Assembly: GCF_016714285.1 (NCBI RefSeq)
Contig: NZ_JADJNN010000042.1
Span: 190,400-254,399 of the forward strand
Origin: Nannocystis sp.
Lineage (GTDB): Bacteria > Myxococcota_A > Polyangia > Nannocystales > Nannocystaceae
Length of the DNA stretch: 64,000 nucleotides
Reading direction: 5' to 3'
Positions 44,316 through 53,977 of the stretch are shown piece by piece. The first letter of the stretch is position 1. Each line of letters opens with the position of its first letter. The notes under the pieces were generated by a model. The model worked only from the letters and a program-made list of their open reading frames with translations, was not told the origin of the DNA and made no database searches. Position numbers and translations under genes: made by a program.

Positions 44316-46877
44316 ATGGACAGCGCCACGTCCCCTTCGTCTCACCCCACGGCCAAGGGCTGGCCCATCTACAAGGAAGTCGGCGCCGACATGGTCGGCG
44401 AGCTGATCGGCCGCCGTCACAAGATCCTCCGGCGCCTCGCCAAAGGCGGCATGGCGGACGTGTTCCTGGCCAAGGACCTGTCCCGCAAGGCCCACGTGGC
44501 GATCAAGATCCTGCGATCGCGTAGCCCGGAGTCGTGTCGCCGCTTCGGTGTCGAGGGCGTGGTGCTCAGCAACCTCAAGCACCCGTTCATCGTGCGTGCG
44601 GTCGACGTCGGCAAGGCGCCAGACGGCCAGCCGTATATGGCGCTCGAGTACCTCGAAGGCGAGTCGCTGTCGGCACGGCTCGCGCGCGGACCCATGGCCT
44701 GGCGCGATGTGGCGGTATTCGGGAGCCAGATCGCGGGCGCCGTGCATGCGCTTCACGCCGCGGGGATCGTCCACCGAGATCTCAAGCCCGACAACATCAT
44801 GCTGACGACGGAGGACGATCGCACGGTCGCCAAGCTGATCGATCTGGGCCTCGCACGGGTCGGCGCGCCGTTCCAGGATGCCCAGGATGCGCGCTTCACC
44901 CCGGACCCGCCGGCCCGCCACCAGACCCAGCTCGGCCACCCGATCGGCACGCCGACGTACCTGCCGCCCGAAGCCGGGCAATGCCCGGCCGAACCCCGAC
45001 TCGACGTCTACTCGCTGGGCGTGACGCTCTACCAGCTCTGCACGCAACTCCTGCCGCAAGCGACCGGCGGCCGGCCGATCCGCGAGGTGTGCCCCGCGAG
45101 TGACGCTCCCGACGAGCTGTCGCGGCTGCTTCAAGCCGCGTTCGCGGCCGACGTGGACGAGCGTCTGCCCTCCGCAGATCACATGCGGCGCGGCCTCGAG
45201 GCGATCCTGGCCGCGCACCCGCGGCAGCGCTCGCCCCACCTGTTCGGCGGCAGCTACGATCGGCTCGAGGTGCTCGGGGTCGGCGCGAGTGCAGTGGTCT
45301 TCCGTGCCTCCGATCGCGCGCTGTCCCGCGAGGTCGCGGTCAAGGTCCTGCGGGACGCGGAGCCGAGCGAGGACGACGCGATCCGCTTCCGTCTCGCTGC
45401 CAAGGTGCTGTCCGCGCTGTGCCACGCGAACATCCCCCGGATCCTGCACTTCGGGGTCCACGACGATCAGTCCTTCGCGGTGACGGAGCTGTGCCCCGGC
45501 GCGCCCGCGACGGTGTTCGTGCGCCCGGACAGCCACCTGCGCCCCGACGAGACGATCGCGGTCGGCCTCCAACTCGCCGGGTCGCTCGCGGCGGTGCACG
45601 CCGCCGGCGTCGTCTACCGCGACCTGCATCCGGGCAACGTGCTGATCGCCCGCGAGCCGCTGCGCGCGTCGATCTTCGACTTCGATCAGGCGCAGGTGTC
45701 TCCCAGTTTCTACGCGGCCCTGACCGAACGCTGGGCCACGCCTCCCGAGGAACGGCCGCAGCCGAAGCACGACAAGCGCTTGCAGAACATGGACTACGCG
45801 GCGCCCGAAGTGCGCGCGGGCGCGGCGTTCTCAGCGGCCAGCGATGTATACGCGCTCGGCCTCCTGCTCTACCGCCTGCTGACCGGCAAGCGGCCGTTCC
45901 CTTCGTCGGGCGGCGAACCGACGCCCGCGCGCAGGGTGTGTCCGGCGTGCCCGCGCGGGCTTGAGGGTTTGCTGCTGGCGATGCTAAACCCCCGCCCCGA
46001 CATGCGCCCTGGGCTCGCCAGGATCCAGACCATCCTGGAGGACGAGCAGGCGGAACTCGCCGCCGAGCTCGCCGAAGACGAGACCAGGGACGATCCGGAC
46101 GACGAGGCGGGGCCGTTCGCGCCCGCGGGCGATCGAACAATCGAGCCTGTGTCTGTCGCCGTGGCCGACACCATGACTGCGGGCACCGCCTCGCTGCCTA
46201 TCCCCACGACCGACATCGCTGCGGCGGCTGCGACAACGACGGATGCGGAACCGGCTTCGAGCGGCCGGCTCGACGTCGTCGCCGCGCCCTCGCCACCCAG
46301 CCGAGCGCGGCGCAGCGTCGGCGTGTGGACGCTGGGGCTTACGGCAGCCGCGTGCCTCGTAATCGGCCGTGCGACGGCGGCGCGCGACGAGGCCGACCCG
46401 GGCCGGGATGCGACGCCCCTGCCGGCCCCTCCGACGATCGAGGCGACGGTCGAGTCAAGCGAGCCGAGTCGGCCAGCGCGCGCCGCAGAGGTGTGCGAGC
46501 CGCCGATGATCGCCGTGGACGATGCTCCGCCCGCTGTGCCGGTGATCGCGGTGAAAGGCCCTCCACTACCTGCCCCGAAGCGCGACATATCCGGCGGACA
46601 TCCCCGGCGTGGCGCCGTGACGTCCGCCGAAGCGACCGCGGCGGCACAGGACGCCCTACCAAGCCTCCGCACGTGCAAGGACGTCCCGCCCTCCGTGACC
46701 GCGGACCTCGAGATCGTTCGCGGCCGCGGCGTCGTCAAGGCGCTCAACCACCACGCGCCCGCGCCCGACGATCCGGACTACCCGTGGCATGGCTGCGCCC
46801 AGCGGAGCCTCCGCGGTGTCCGCTTCCCGGTGAGCGAGACCGCCGGACCCGTGCAGGTGCGCCTCACGCTGCGGTGA
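44316..46877 (+). CDS. Protein with two tandem Ser/Thr kinase domains and a membrane helix
   Basis: The 853-residue protein has a first kinase domain (glycine loop LAKGGMADVF at 41-50, Lys64, HRDLKPDN from 153, DLG at 176-178 in place of DFG, GTPTYLPPE) and a second (LGVGASAVVF from 319, Lys343, YRDLHPGN from 434, DFD at 455-457, MDYAAPEV). One membrane helix (VGVWTLGLTAAACLVIG) precedes a periplasmic part that ends in a domain like the C-terminus of TonB/AgmX proteins (LRTCKDVPPSVTADLEIVRGRG). The second domain may be a weak or pseudo-kinase that regulates the first. Start ATG 44316 is chosen for a normal N-terminus. Confidence 0.85.
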   Translation: MDSATSPSSHPTAKGWPIYKEVGADMVGELIGRRHKILRRLAKGGMADVFLAKDLSRKAHVAIKILRSRSPESCRRFGVEGVVLSNLKHPFIVRAVDVGKAPDGQPYMALEYLEGESLSARLARGPMAWRDVAVFGSQIAGAVHALHAAGIVHRDLKPDNIMLTTEDDRTVAKLIDLGLARVGAPFQDAQDARFTPDPPARHQTQLGHPIGTPTYLPPEAGQCPAEPRLDVYSLGVTLYQLCTQLLPQATGGRPIREVCPASDAPDELSRLLQAAFAADVDERLPSADHMRRGLEAILAAHPRQRSPHLFGGSYDRLEVLGVGASAVVFRASDRALSREVAVKVLRDAEPSEDDAIRFRLAAKVLSALCHANIPRILHFGVHDDQSFAVTELCPGAPATVFVRPDSHLRPDETIAVGLQLAGSLAAVHAAGVVYRDLHPGNVLIAREPLRASIFDFDQAQVSPSFYAALTERWATPPEERPQPKHDKRLQNMDYAAPEVRAGAAFSAASDVYALGLLLYRLLTGKRPFPSSGGEPTPARRVCPACPRGLEGLLLAMLNPRPDMRPGLARIQTILEDEQAELAAELAEDETRDDPDDEAGPFAPAGDRTIEPVSVAVADTMTAGTASLPIPTTDIAAAAATTTDAEPASSGRLDVVAAPSPPSRARRSVGVWTLGLTAAACLVIGRATAARDEADPGRDATPLPAPPTIEATVESSEPSRPARAAEVCEPPMIAVDDAPPAVPVIAVKGPPLPAPKRDISGGHPRRGAVTSAEATAAAQDALPSLRTCKDVPPSVTADLEIVRGRGVVKALNHHAPAPDDPDYPWHGCAQRSLRGVRFPVSETAGPVQVRLTLR

Positions 46878-46956
46878 CAGCTTTCCGCTCGAGGCTGTGG
46901 CTCGTGCTGATCGCGGTCTGTTGCCTGCGGCTCGCCCCCAGGCGCATGATTGAGCG

Positions 46957-47724
46957 ATGGTCTCTGCGCCTCGACGCGTTTGTGCGGATCGGGCAAGAGG
47001 TCAGCGAGGTCGTGGACCGACCCGGTCCCCGCGAGCACCGGAGAGCTCGTGCCGACCACCTCGACGCAGGACCCCGGCACCACCACCGGGGAGCCGCCGG
47101 GAGACCAGCGTCGAAACCGGCAGCACCACCACGCAAGGCGACGAGGGCGAGGCGGTGCCGACGATCCTCGACTTCGACGTCACCCCCGCCTTGATGCAGG
47201 ACAACGGCCTGATCACCATCTCCGTTTCGACCATCAACGCCGACGGCGTGCACATGCAGCTCGAGACCGGGGACACGATCGAGCCGCCAGCGTCTCACGC
47301 CTCGATTCTTCCAGCCGCGGCCGCAGCGAGGTGGCCGGGAGCGCCAGGGCCTTTTGGACGAGGCGATGCGCGCTCGTGCACAGCTCACCCTACAGATGCT
47401 CGAGATGCTCCTGGAGACGAGTGCGAGCCCGAGGGGGACCTGCGGACCTACCTCAAGGGGGGGAAGCTCCTCGGCCCGCACGACATCGCGTGGAGCCCGG
47501 CCGGCTACATGGTCATCGCGCTCGGCGAGCTGCAGGGCCAGTCCTACACGTTCAAGGTCCAGGCGTTCAAGCCGGACTCCCCGGAGCCGCTGTGGACGTT
47601 TACCCCGAAAGACAAGCAGGGGCTCTAGATCGCCTATGCGGTGGCGGTCGACTTCTACGGCAAGGTCTGCGCGGGCGGCGTCGGCAAGGCGAGCTACCCG
47701 GCCTTCGCGTGCATGGGCTCATAG
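46957..47724 (+). pseudogene. Decayed lipoprotein gene (relative of the 41610-43349 type)
   Basis: Pieces of a Thr/Gly-rich linker (VPTTSTQDPGTTTGEPPG), an Ig-like stretch (ILDFDVTPALMQDNGLITISVS) and propeller-like strands (LLGPHDIAWSPAGYMVIALG, YAVAVDFYGKVCAGGVGK) lie in two frames. An in-frame TAG at 47626 precedes the last piece, which ends at TAG 47722-47724. The signal peptide is missing. At least one frameshift and one stop mark it as dead. Confidence 0.6.
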
Positions 47725-47761
47725 CCGCGTTGATGCGGCAACTCGCGGTCCGAGGTCTTCG

Positions 47762-48001
47762 TCAGCCCGGCACCACGAACCCGGCGCACGCGGTCTCGAC
47801 CAGGCTCGCCGCCTCGTCGAACGCGGGGCCGTAGTCACTAATCTCGGAGTCCACGAGGTAGTGATACGGGAACATCTTGGCCAGCTTACACAGCCCGTCT
47901 TGTTTATCGCACTCTGGCTCGTTCCATCCAATGTTGAGCAGGACAATCGACTCGGCGACGACCAGCACCGCCGCCGCCGCGTAGACCGCGGGCGAGCGCA
48001 T
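47762..48001 (-). CDS. Small membrane protein fragment
   Basis: About 79 residues from ATG 48001: one membrane helix (AVYAAAAVLVVAESIVLLNIG), then an acidic tail with Cys pairs (ECDKQDGLCKLAK). A similar AVYAAAAVL segment is encoded at about 56800-56850. The gene joins directly to an IS256 transposase remnant, so its N-terminus has probably been lost. Function unknown. Confidence 0.4.
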   Translation of the reverse strand: MRSPAVYAAAAVLVVAESIVLLNIGWNEPECDKQDGLCKLAKMFPYHYLVDSEISDYGPAFDEAASLVETACAGFVVPG

Positions 48002-48010
48002 CCACCGGCC

Positions 48011-48095
48011 CAGCGCCACGACGTTGCGGCGCTTGTGGAGCTGGCACCGCTGGACGAGGGCCCGCTTGCCGAACACGTCGAGCACGGCCCGGCGC
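48011..48095 (-). pseudogene. IS256-family transposase fragment
   Basis: The minus strand encodes VFGKRALVQRCQLHKRRNV, a conserved stretch of IS256/Mutator-type transposases (normally ...VFG..ALIQRCQIHK.RNV.). Nothing before or after matches, so only a short remnant is left. Confidence 0.6.
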
Positions 48096-48520
48096 AGGCG
48101 GCACGGACGGCGGCGGGATTGCGCCTCGATCCAGCTGCCGCGGGCCGTGCTTGACCGCGACTGCCGAGCGAAGCTCGGCGAGTGGCTCGTGGAGATCGCT
48201 GGCAAGCGCACGGGGCGGCCGTCGCGGAGCCTCCCCAAGAAACGATGAGTGTCTATACTCACATGCAAGACAGCCACATGCACAGGATGCATCTCTCACA
48301 CTCTCAAATTGGCGAAGAACAATGCTCTGCGTTGTACGATCGTGGCCGAGCTGCGTGCTTTCGGCCGTCCAGTCGTTCTTGCGACGGGAAATTAGTCCTT
48401 GCATGTGCGCCCTTGAGCAGCAGATGAGGCTAAGATGGCCGGGTGTCCGTGACGGCGACATCGAGCCCTTGCTCCCTCCTCGCTGTAGACTTGTAGATTT
48501 CAACCTGAAAGGGCGTTTTC
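48096..48520. other. Leader region of the small-paralogue genes
   Basis: About 425 bp that change from GC-rich to visibly more AT-rich. It contains an inverted repeat TGAGT/ACTCA at 48247-48262 and probably the promoter of the gene at 48521; I can point to no clear -35/-10 pair. Confidence 0.3.
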
Positions 48521-48943
48521 ATGGCCGGCATCATTGTACCCATTTGTGAGAAGCGCGTTTTCGAGTACAGCTACCTTGCAGTCGGTACGTACCAGGATGG
48601 GATCCTACATCCCGCCGTCGATGTGGGAGCCTGGTACAGAGTGCGCCCAGTTGTTTTGGTGCACCAGATCACCACAACGGGCGGTGGCACCCCCAATAGA
48701 TTCATCCTCAAACTCCAGCACACATTCCCGTGCGAGCAGGATCGGCAGGAATTCGTTGATACGACGGCGGATTTCCTGACGTCAGCAAACATCACAAGCG
48801 CATCGCCAAACATCAAGACCGTCGCGTCGGGAACTGATCCACAGGGCTACTTGAAGGTGATCCTTCGTGCGGACCAACCAAATACCACGGGAGCCATCCT
48901 GTACGGTGAGTTCAGTGTATACCTCGTTCTGAGAGACGTCTAG
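48521..48943 (+). CDS. Small beta-rich protein, paralogue A
   Basis: The 140-residue protein has no signal peptide and no recognised domain. It opens IIVPICEKRVFEYSYLAV, has alternating hydrophobic strands, and shares with the next gene the same length, an EFVDT motif at about residue 78 and a C-terminal YLKVILRADQ...LYGEF segment. AAAGGG lies upstream of the ATG. Codon use is less GC-biased than in the surrounding genes, a sign of different origin. It probably folds as a beta-sandwich; a structural or binding role is a guess. Confidence 0.65.
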   Translation: MAGIIVPICEKRVFEYSYLAVGTYQDGILHPAVDVGAWYRVRPVVLVHQITTTGGGTPNRFILKLQHTFPCEQDRQEFVDTTADFLTSANITSASPNIKTVASGTDPQGYLKVILRADQPNTTGAILYGEFSVYLVLRDV

Positions 48944-49053
48944 AGAAGCGCTTCGCTAGCTCGCGCGACCGACCTCTTCCGCATCCCTAAGGTCGGCAGT
49001 AGGTGTGCTTCTCGTCTGGCCGTGTTCCCTGATGTGACCAAGTGAGGCTTATG

Positions 49054-49476
49054 ATGAATGGCGGCATCCTGGTTCCCTTTCTCGCACCTCGGCGGTTTGA
49101 CTACAGCTTCTTGTCCGCAAGCGGGTCTCAAGTTGTTACACTAGAGCCCGCCCTTGATACTCTGCGATATTCGTACGTCGGCTTGTATGTACGCGTCCAC
49201 CAAAGGGACATGGCGGCCGGGCAGTCGATCGTTCTCAGCATGTTTAATACGGTCCCGAGCGGCGATGACTCACGCGAATTTGTCGACACGTCCAGCTCGG
49301 TTCTTGACGTGACCATTACAAGTTCAGCGCCAACCAGCATCCCAGGCATTCGATACGATTACACGACCAGATTCGGGCCCTATCTCAAGATTATCTTGAC
49401 GGCCAACCAGGCACTGGCATCCCCGGGGACGCTTTACGCTGAACTGAGCGCAGTGCTGGAATTCCGACTTCAATAA
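49054..49476 (+). CDS. Small beta-rich protein, paralogue B
   Basis: Starting at ATG 49054 (GAGG eight bases upstream) gives 140 residues, exactly the length of its neighbour. The opening GGILVPFLAPRRFDYSF, the EFVDT motif near 78, and the ending GPYLKIILTANQ...LYAELSAVL align with paralogue A, so the two arose by duplication, although overall identity is modest. GTG 49042 and ATG 49051 are alternative starts. No family is recognised. Confidence 0.65.
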   Translation: MNGGILVPFLAPRRFDYSFLSASGSQVVTLEPALDTLRYSYVGLYVRVHQRDMAAGQSIVLSMFNTVPSGDDSREFVDTSSSVLDVTITSSAPTSIPGIRYDYTTRFGPYLKIILTANQALASPGTLYAELSAVLEFRLQ

Positions 49477-49495
49477 GCAGGACCAACGGAGCGAC

Positions 49496-49714
49496 ATGGC
49501 ATTCTACCACAATCACACCCAAGTCGAATCCATCATCACACTTAGAGTTGTGACCGTGCCAGACGATAAAAGTGCGCTCGGCATTGGAATCCCGTCTGCT
49601 CTGAACAAGTTGAAGATTCCGGTTGGCATCCATGATGTTCGCGTTGGACCAGGTGAAATGGTCGATTCGGAAGATGGGCTCATCATAGAGTTCATCGGGT
49701 CTCGATGTGTTTAG
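49496..49714 (+). CDS. Small protein downstream of the paralogue pair
   Basis: A 72-residue protein, 19 bp after paralogue B and in the same low-GC tract, so probably the same operon. It is rich in Val, Ile and Asp (ITLRVVTVPDDKSALGIGIPSAL, DGLIIEF). The last residues run into sequence next to the IS66 remnant, so the original end may be lost. Confidence 0.5.
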   Translation: MAFYHNHTQVESIITLRVVTVPDDKSALGIGIPSALNKLKIPVGIHDVRVGPGEMVDSEDGLIIEFIGSRCV

Positions 49715-49732
49715 GGGTCATGCTCGCTCGGA

Positions 49733-50895
49733 TTGCTCGGCTCGAGCATCGCCTCGATCGTCGGTCTGGCCAAGGCTCGGCTGCGCGTCAAGCGGGTGCT
49801 GGGCGGGCCGTGGACGAAGCGCTCGAGCGGCCGATCGTGCGTGGCATTGCCGGCCCTGGCCTGCTGGCCAAGACGGTCGTCTATCGGTGGCAGGACCACC
49901 TCCCGGTGTATCGTCAGGAGAGCATCCATGCCCGCGACGGTCTGGAGCTCGCGCGCTCGACGATCTGCGGGTGGCACCAACAGCTCGCGGACCTGGTCGA
50001 ACGCGTCGTCGAGGCGATGCTGCGCGACGCCTTCACGCAGCCCTATCTGTGCGTCGACGCGACTGGTATCCTCGTACAGGCCAAAGAGCAGTGCCGCAAG
50101 GCGCACTTCTGGGTGATGGTCGCGCCAGAGCGCCATGTCATCTATCGCTATTCGCACAAGCACGACAGCGCCGCGGTCGACCAGCTCCTCGCCGGCTACA
50201 AGGGGCATCTCGTCGCTGATGCCCACTCCGTCTACGACCATCTCTACAAACAAGGCGACGTCATCGAGGTCGGCTGCTGGGCCCACGGCCGGAGGTACTT
50301 CCACAAGGCCCTCGGCTCCGACCCCGCCCGAAGCGAGCACGGGCTCGCGTTGATTCGGGCACTGCCGCGTCGAACGCCCTCTCCAGACGGCCACCCGCAA
50401 AAAACGCGAGGACGCCCGCCGCCAGAAGTCGCGCCCCATCGTCGACGCCTTTTTCGCCTGGTGTGACGAGCAGGCGGCCGTCGTCCTCGACGAGACCCCG
50501 ATCTCCAAGGCGATCGGCTACGCCCGCAACCAGCGTGTCGCCCTCTCTCGCTTTATCGACGACGGCCGGCTCCCCCTCGACAATAATATCTCCGAGAGAA
50601 CCTTCGTCGGGAGGTCCTCGGCCGGAAGAACTGGTTGTTTCTCGGCAGCGACGAGGGGGCACGCGTCAACACGATCTTCGTCTCCCTCCTGGCCAGCTGC
50701 CAGCTCCACGGCATCGAGCCCTGGGCCTACCTCCGCGACCTCTTCTGCCTTATCCCGTCCTGGCCTGCGTCCCGCGTCCTTGAGCTCGCGCCCGCCTTCT
50801 GGAAGGAGACCCTCGAGAAGCAGGACACTCAGCAGCGCCTGGCCGCCAACGTCTTTCGCGCCGTCACGCTCGTTGATCACGCTCCGACCCTGTAA
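49733..50895 (+). pseudogene. IS66-family transposase, copy 1 (truncated, frameshifted)
   Basis: The IS66 core is readable: GLLAKTVVYRWQDHLPVYRQE, CVDATGILVQAKEQCRKAHFWVMV, YKGHLVADAHSVYDHLYKQGDVIEVGCWAHGRRYF, then after frameshifts near 50390-50590, LPLDNNISER and FLGSDEGARVNTIFVSLLASCQ. The N-terminal HTH and zinc-binding part are missing. It is at least two frameshifts away from function. Confidence 0.8.
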
Positions 50896-51015
50896 CGCGG
50901 ATCGGCGCCATGGTCACCATGGTCACTTCGTGTCGGCTCTCACCAGCATGGGACCCCGGTTTCTCACCACCATTCCCCCCCTGGGATCCATCTGCGTGAC
51001 GAGGGCGATTGTGGA

Positions 51016-51801
51016 TCAGGCCGCCCTCCGGGATCCAGTTTTCGACGAGCGTGAGAGGGCAGGTTTCTGACGGGCGCGGTAGGACTCGCCGTCGATGACC
51101 AGGTCGTAGGCGTTGCTGGTGAATCGATCGACGGCGGCCTGGGCCCGCACGGGATCGGCGAAGGTGGCGAGCCACTCATCGGGGCCGCGGTTAGAGGTCA
51201 CGATGATCGATCCTCGGCGGTGACGTTCGGTGAAGAGCTCGTAGATATCGCGGCTCTCGGTGGCGTCCATCGCGTCGAGACCGAAGTCGTCGAGGATCAG
51301 CAGGTCGACCGAGAGCAGCTTGCGCAGCTCGGCCTCGTGGGTTGCATCGAGTCGAGCATGGCGCAGCGCCTTGAGCATCCGGTCGCAGGGGTGCGCGAGC
51401 ACGCTGTAGCCGCGTCGGCAGGCGGCGGCACCGAGCGCGTGGGCGAGGAAGGTCTTGCCGACGCCGACGGGCCCGACGACGGCGACGTGCGCGTGGGTCT
51501 CGAGGAAGCGCAGCGAGCACAGCTCGTTCCACAGCTCGGCGTCGTACCGGACGTTGGCGGTCGCGTCCCATGCCTCGAGCTGATGCCCGGGATCGAGTCG
51601 AGCACGTTGAGCCCGGAGCTGGGCGGAGATGCTGTCGCGGCGCGTGACCTCGTCGGAGAGGATCAGCAGAAGAAAATCCTGGTGCGGCATCTTCTGCTGT
51701 CTGGCGAGGGCGAGGCGCTCGGGGAGCGTGTCGAGGATCGGGCCCAGCTTGAGGCGCTTGAGGACCTGTTTCAGATCGGCGGTGATGATGTCGGGGCTCA
51801 T
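51016..51801 (-). CDS. istB: IstB-like ATPase of an IS21-family element
   Basis: The 261-residue AAA+ ATPase has Walker A VVGPVGVGKTFLAHA, Walker B DLLILDDFGLDAM, and sensor region IIVTSNRGPDEW. IstB assembles on DNA and directs the IstA transposase to target sites. It is intact and coupled by a four-base overlap to the istA remnant upstream. With istA broken it is likely an orphan. Confidence 0.9.
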   Translation of the reverse strand: MSPDIITADLKQVLKRLKLGPILDTLPERLALARQQKMPHQDFLLLILSDEVTRRDSISAQLRAQRARLDPGHQLEAWDATANVRYDAELWNELCSLRFLETHAHVAVVGPVGVGKTFLAHALGAAACRRGYSVLAHPCDRMLKALRHARLDATHEAELRKLLSVDLLILDDFGLDAMDATESRDIYELFTERHRRGSIIVTSNRGPDEWLATFADPVRAQAAVDRFTSNAYDLVIDGESYRARQKPALSRSSKTGSRRAA

Positions 51802-52399
51802 GATGATTCTCCAGTGGTGGTCGTGGTGGTCGTGGTCGTCGTCGGGTTCAGCGCGAAGTGCTGGCTCGGTCGGAGGAATCTTCCCGGCGGTAGCGTTCGC
51901 GTCGGCTCGGGTTTGGTCTCGGCCACGGCGGTCTCGAGCATGCGGCGCAGGCGATGCATGCTGAGCATGTCGTGGGCGAGCGCGGTGACGCAGGTCGCGT
52001 CGACTCGCTCGGCGCCGTAGCGCCTGGCGAGGGAGATCAGGGCCTGGACGCTTCGCATGCGCGTCCAGGGCAGTGGGTTGTCGAGCAGGCGCCGGGCCAT
52101 CGCGCTGATCGAGGGGCCGAGTTCGTCGGCAGTCTTCTGCAGGAATTCGATGTCTCGCATGGCATAGCCTCGCTTGTGCTCGGGGTAGTCCTCGGGGTCG
52201 ATGTGGCGGCCACCGGGTGGCAGCTTCGTGCAAGTCTTTACGAGTCGACCGCGGTCATAGAAGCGGACCAGGCTGCGATCCGCGCGGGCGTCCAGGGTCC
52301 GCCCGATCAGCCGCGTCGGCAGCGTGTACAGGGCGCGCTCGACCTGCGCGAAGTGGTCGCGTGCGATCTTCGGCGTCGACCATCGCGGCACGTCGTAGG
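51798..52399 (-). pseudogene. istA: 3' part of istA (IS21 transposase), interrupted by a group II intron
   Basis: The fragment begins at YDVPRWSTPKIARDHFAQVERALYTLP and runs to the natural end, including a late His/Arg-rich helical region and a poly-Thr tract just before the stop. The N-terminal HTH and the DDE core are missing; directly upstream lies the 3' end of the intron. N-terminal and middle pieces of an istA in the same orientation are at 59610-60050 and 54831-54930. Confidence 0.8.
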
Positions 52400-52451
52400 A
52401 TCGCGGTAGGGACGGCCCTTCGCCCTTCAGGCTCGGGCCGCCCCCCGCACA

Positions 52452-52484
52452 GATCCGAGCGAGCGGAACTACCGCACTCGGCTC
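52452..52484 (-). ncRNA. Group II intron domain V
   Basis: The minus strand folds as a hairpin of 33 nt starting GAGCCGAGTGCGG with a short loop and the 3' strand CCGCTCGCTCGGATC, the hallmark catalytic hairpin with a bulge. The reverse transcriptase stop codon lies inside it. Confidence 0.7.
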
Positions 52485-53977
52485 CTGCCTCGGGTTCGAT
52501 CGTCGAAGCGAGCCGCGGGATAGGGGTGGATAATACGCGGTCGAGGGAGCCATCGCATCGCAAGCCGGTTCATGCGGGCCCAGGTCATCCTGCTTCGTTG
52601 GCTTCGACGCCGCAAGGCGTGGAGCCACGCTCGGACAATCTGGGTGCGAAAACCGGCAAGGCTATCAATGTTCGTTGGGACAGCGTGGTACGCAAAGTAC
52701 CCGCGGACTACGGCACCGAGCCATTGCCCTTGTATGGGCACCGGGGAGTGACGTCGCCGATGGAGCACCTCGCGCACCGCTTTGAGCTTCGCCCGCATAC
52801 GCTTCTTAATGGTGCGTCGAAGAAGCAAGAACTTTCCCGCCCTTGTCTTCCCGCAAATATGCGTGAATCCAAGGAAGTCGAAGGTCTCCGGCTTTCTCTC
52901 CCCCTGGGCACGCCGGTCCGCGGCAGCAAACCTGCCGAAGCGGATCAGGCGTGTCTTTTCGGGGTGCATTTCCAGGGAAAAGCGCTCAAGGCGTCTCTGG
53001 AGGTCAATCCTGAACTGGACTGCGTCGCTTTCGTGCTGGAAACCCAGCGCAAAATCGTCAGCATAACGGACTACGATGACTTCACCGCGTGCCGTACGCT
53101 TCCTCCATTGCTGTACCCAAAGGTCGAGCACGTAGTGCAGGTATACGTTCGCCAGGAGCGGCGAGATCGTCGCCCCTTGCGGCGTTCCGCTTTCCGTGAC
53201 CGACCACTTTCCCTCCTCGAGGACCCCCGCGGCCAGCCACTTCTGGATGAGCCGAATGATCCTCTTGTCCGCGATTCGGTGCTCGATAAACTTCACCAGC
53301 CACCCGTGGTCGATGGCATCGAAGAAACCACGGATGTCCACTTCGAGCACCCAGTTCACCTTCTTGCACGTGATCGCGGTCGCCAACGCGTCCAGCGCAT
53401 GATGCTGGCTGCGCCCCGGCCGGAACCCATACGAGAAGCCGATGAAGTCCACCTCGTAGATCGCATTCAGCACCTCGACCACCGCACGCTGGACGATCTT
53501 GTCCTCCAGCGATGCGATCCCCAATGGTCGCTGCCGGCCGTCGGGTTTCGGGATGTAAACGCGTCTTGAGGGCTTCGCGTGGTAGGCTCCCCTGTGTACG
53601 CGTGCGTGCAGATCCTGAAGGCGTGCCTCAAGATTCTGCCCGTACTCGCTCCACGTCATACCGTCGACGCCGGCCGCGGCCTTGCGCTCGAGCGCGAGGT
53701 ATGCGGCGCGGAGCCGATCGATCGTGACGTGGTGGAGGAGCGCTGTGAACTGCATCTTCCTATCTTTTCGTGCTGCTTCACGCACACGGTCGAGCGCACT
53801 GGGCGCGCTGGTCCGGCACTGTGTCCGGGGCGCGTTTTGCCCTCCCGTGTTCCCCTCGGCCGGGCTCCTTCCCTCCATCGCCTCCGCCGCCGGCGAACCG
53901 GCCTTGTTCGGCGACTTCGTCGGTACTACGAGCCCGTCTGACCTCTCCGGGCCGTACATTGTCGGCTTGGGGCTCAT
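52469..53977 (-). CDS. ltrA: Group II intron reverse transcriptase/maturase
   Basis: The 502-residue protein starts at ATG 53977 (MSPKPTMYGPERS). Palm motifs are complete: PKPDGRQRPLGIASLEDKIVQ, DIRGFFDAIDH, the GTPQGATISPLLANVYL block and catalytic YADDF. The maturase X/thumb region follows (GFTHICGKTR, YFAYHAVPTN) with a short basic C-terminus and no HNH endonuclease. The enzyme copies spliced intron RNA during retrohoming. The protein looks intact although its intron is truncated at the 5' end, so it might only act in trans. Confidence 0.9.
   Translation of the reverse strand: MSPKPTMYGPERSDGLVVPTKSPNKAGSPAAEAMEGRSPAEGNTGGQNAPRTQCRTSAPSALDRVREAARKDRKMQFTALLHHVTIDRLRAAYLALERKAAAGVDGMTWSEYGQNLEARLQDLHARVHRGAYHAKPSRRVYIPKPDGRQRPLGIASLEDKIVQRAVVEVLNAIYEVDFIGFSYGFRPGRSQHHALDALATAITCKKVNWVLEVDIRGFFDAIDHGWLVKFIEHRIADKRIIRLIQKWLAAGVLEEGKWSVTESGTPQGATISPLLANVYLHYVLDLWVQQWRKRTARGEVIVVRYADDFALGFQHESDAVQFRIDLQRRLERFSLEMHPEKTRLIRFGRFAAADRRAQGERKPETFDFLGFTHICGKTRAGKFLLLRRTIKKRMRAKLKAVREVLHRRRHSPVPIQGQWLGAVVRGYFAYHAVPTNIDSLAGFRTQIVRAWLHALRRRSQRSRMTWARMNRLAMRWLPRPRIIHPYPAARFDDRTRGRSRVR

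Noticed and set aside
49711..50508. Minus-strand frame opposite IS66 copy 1
   Set aside because: Mirror of the transposase; the plus-strand motifs are diagnostic.
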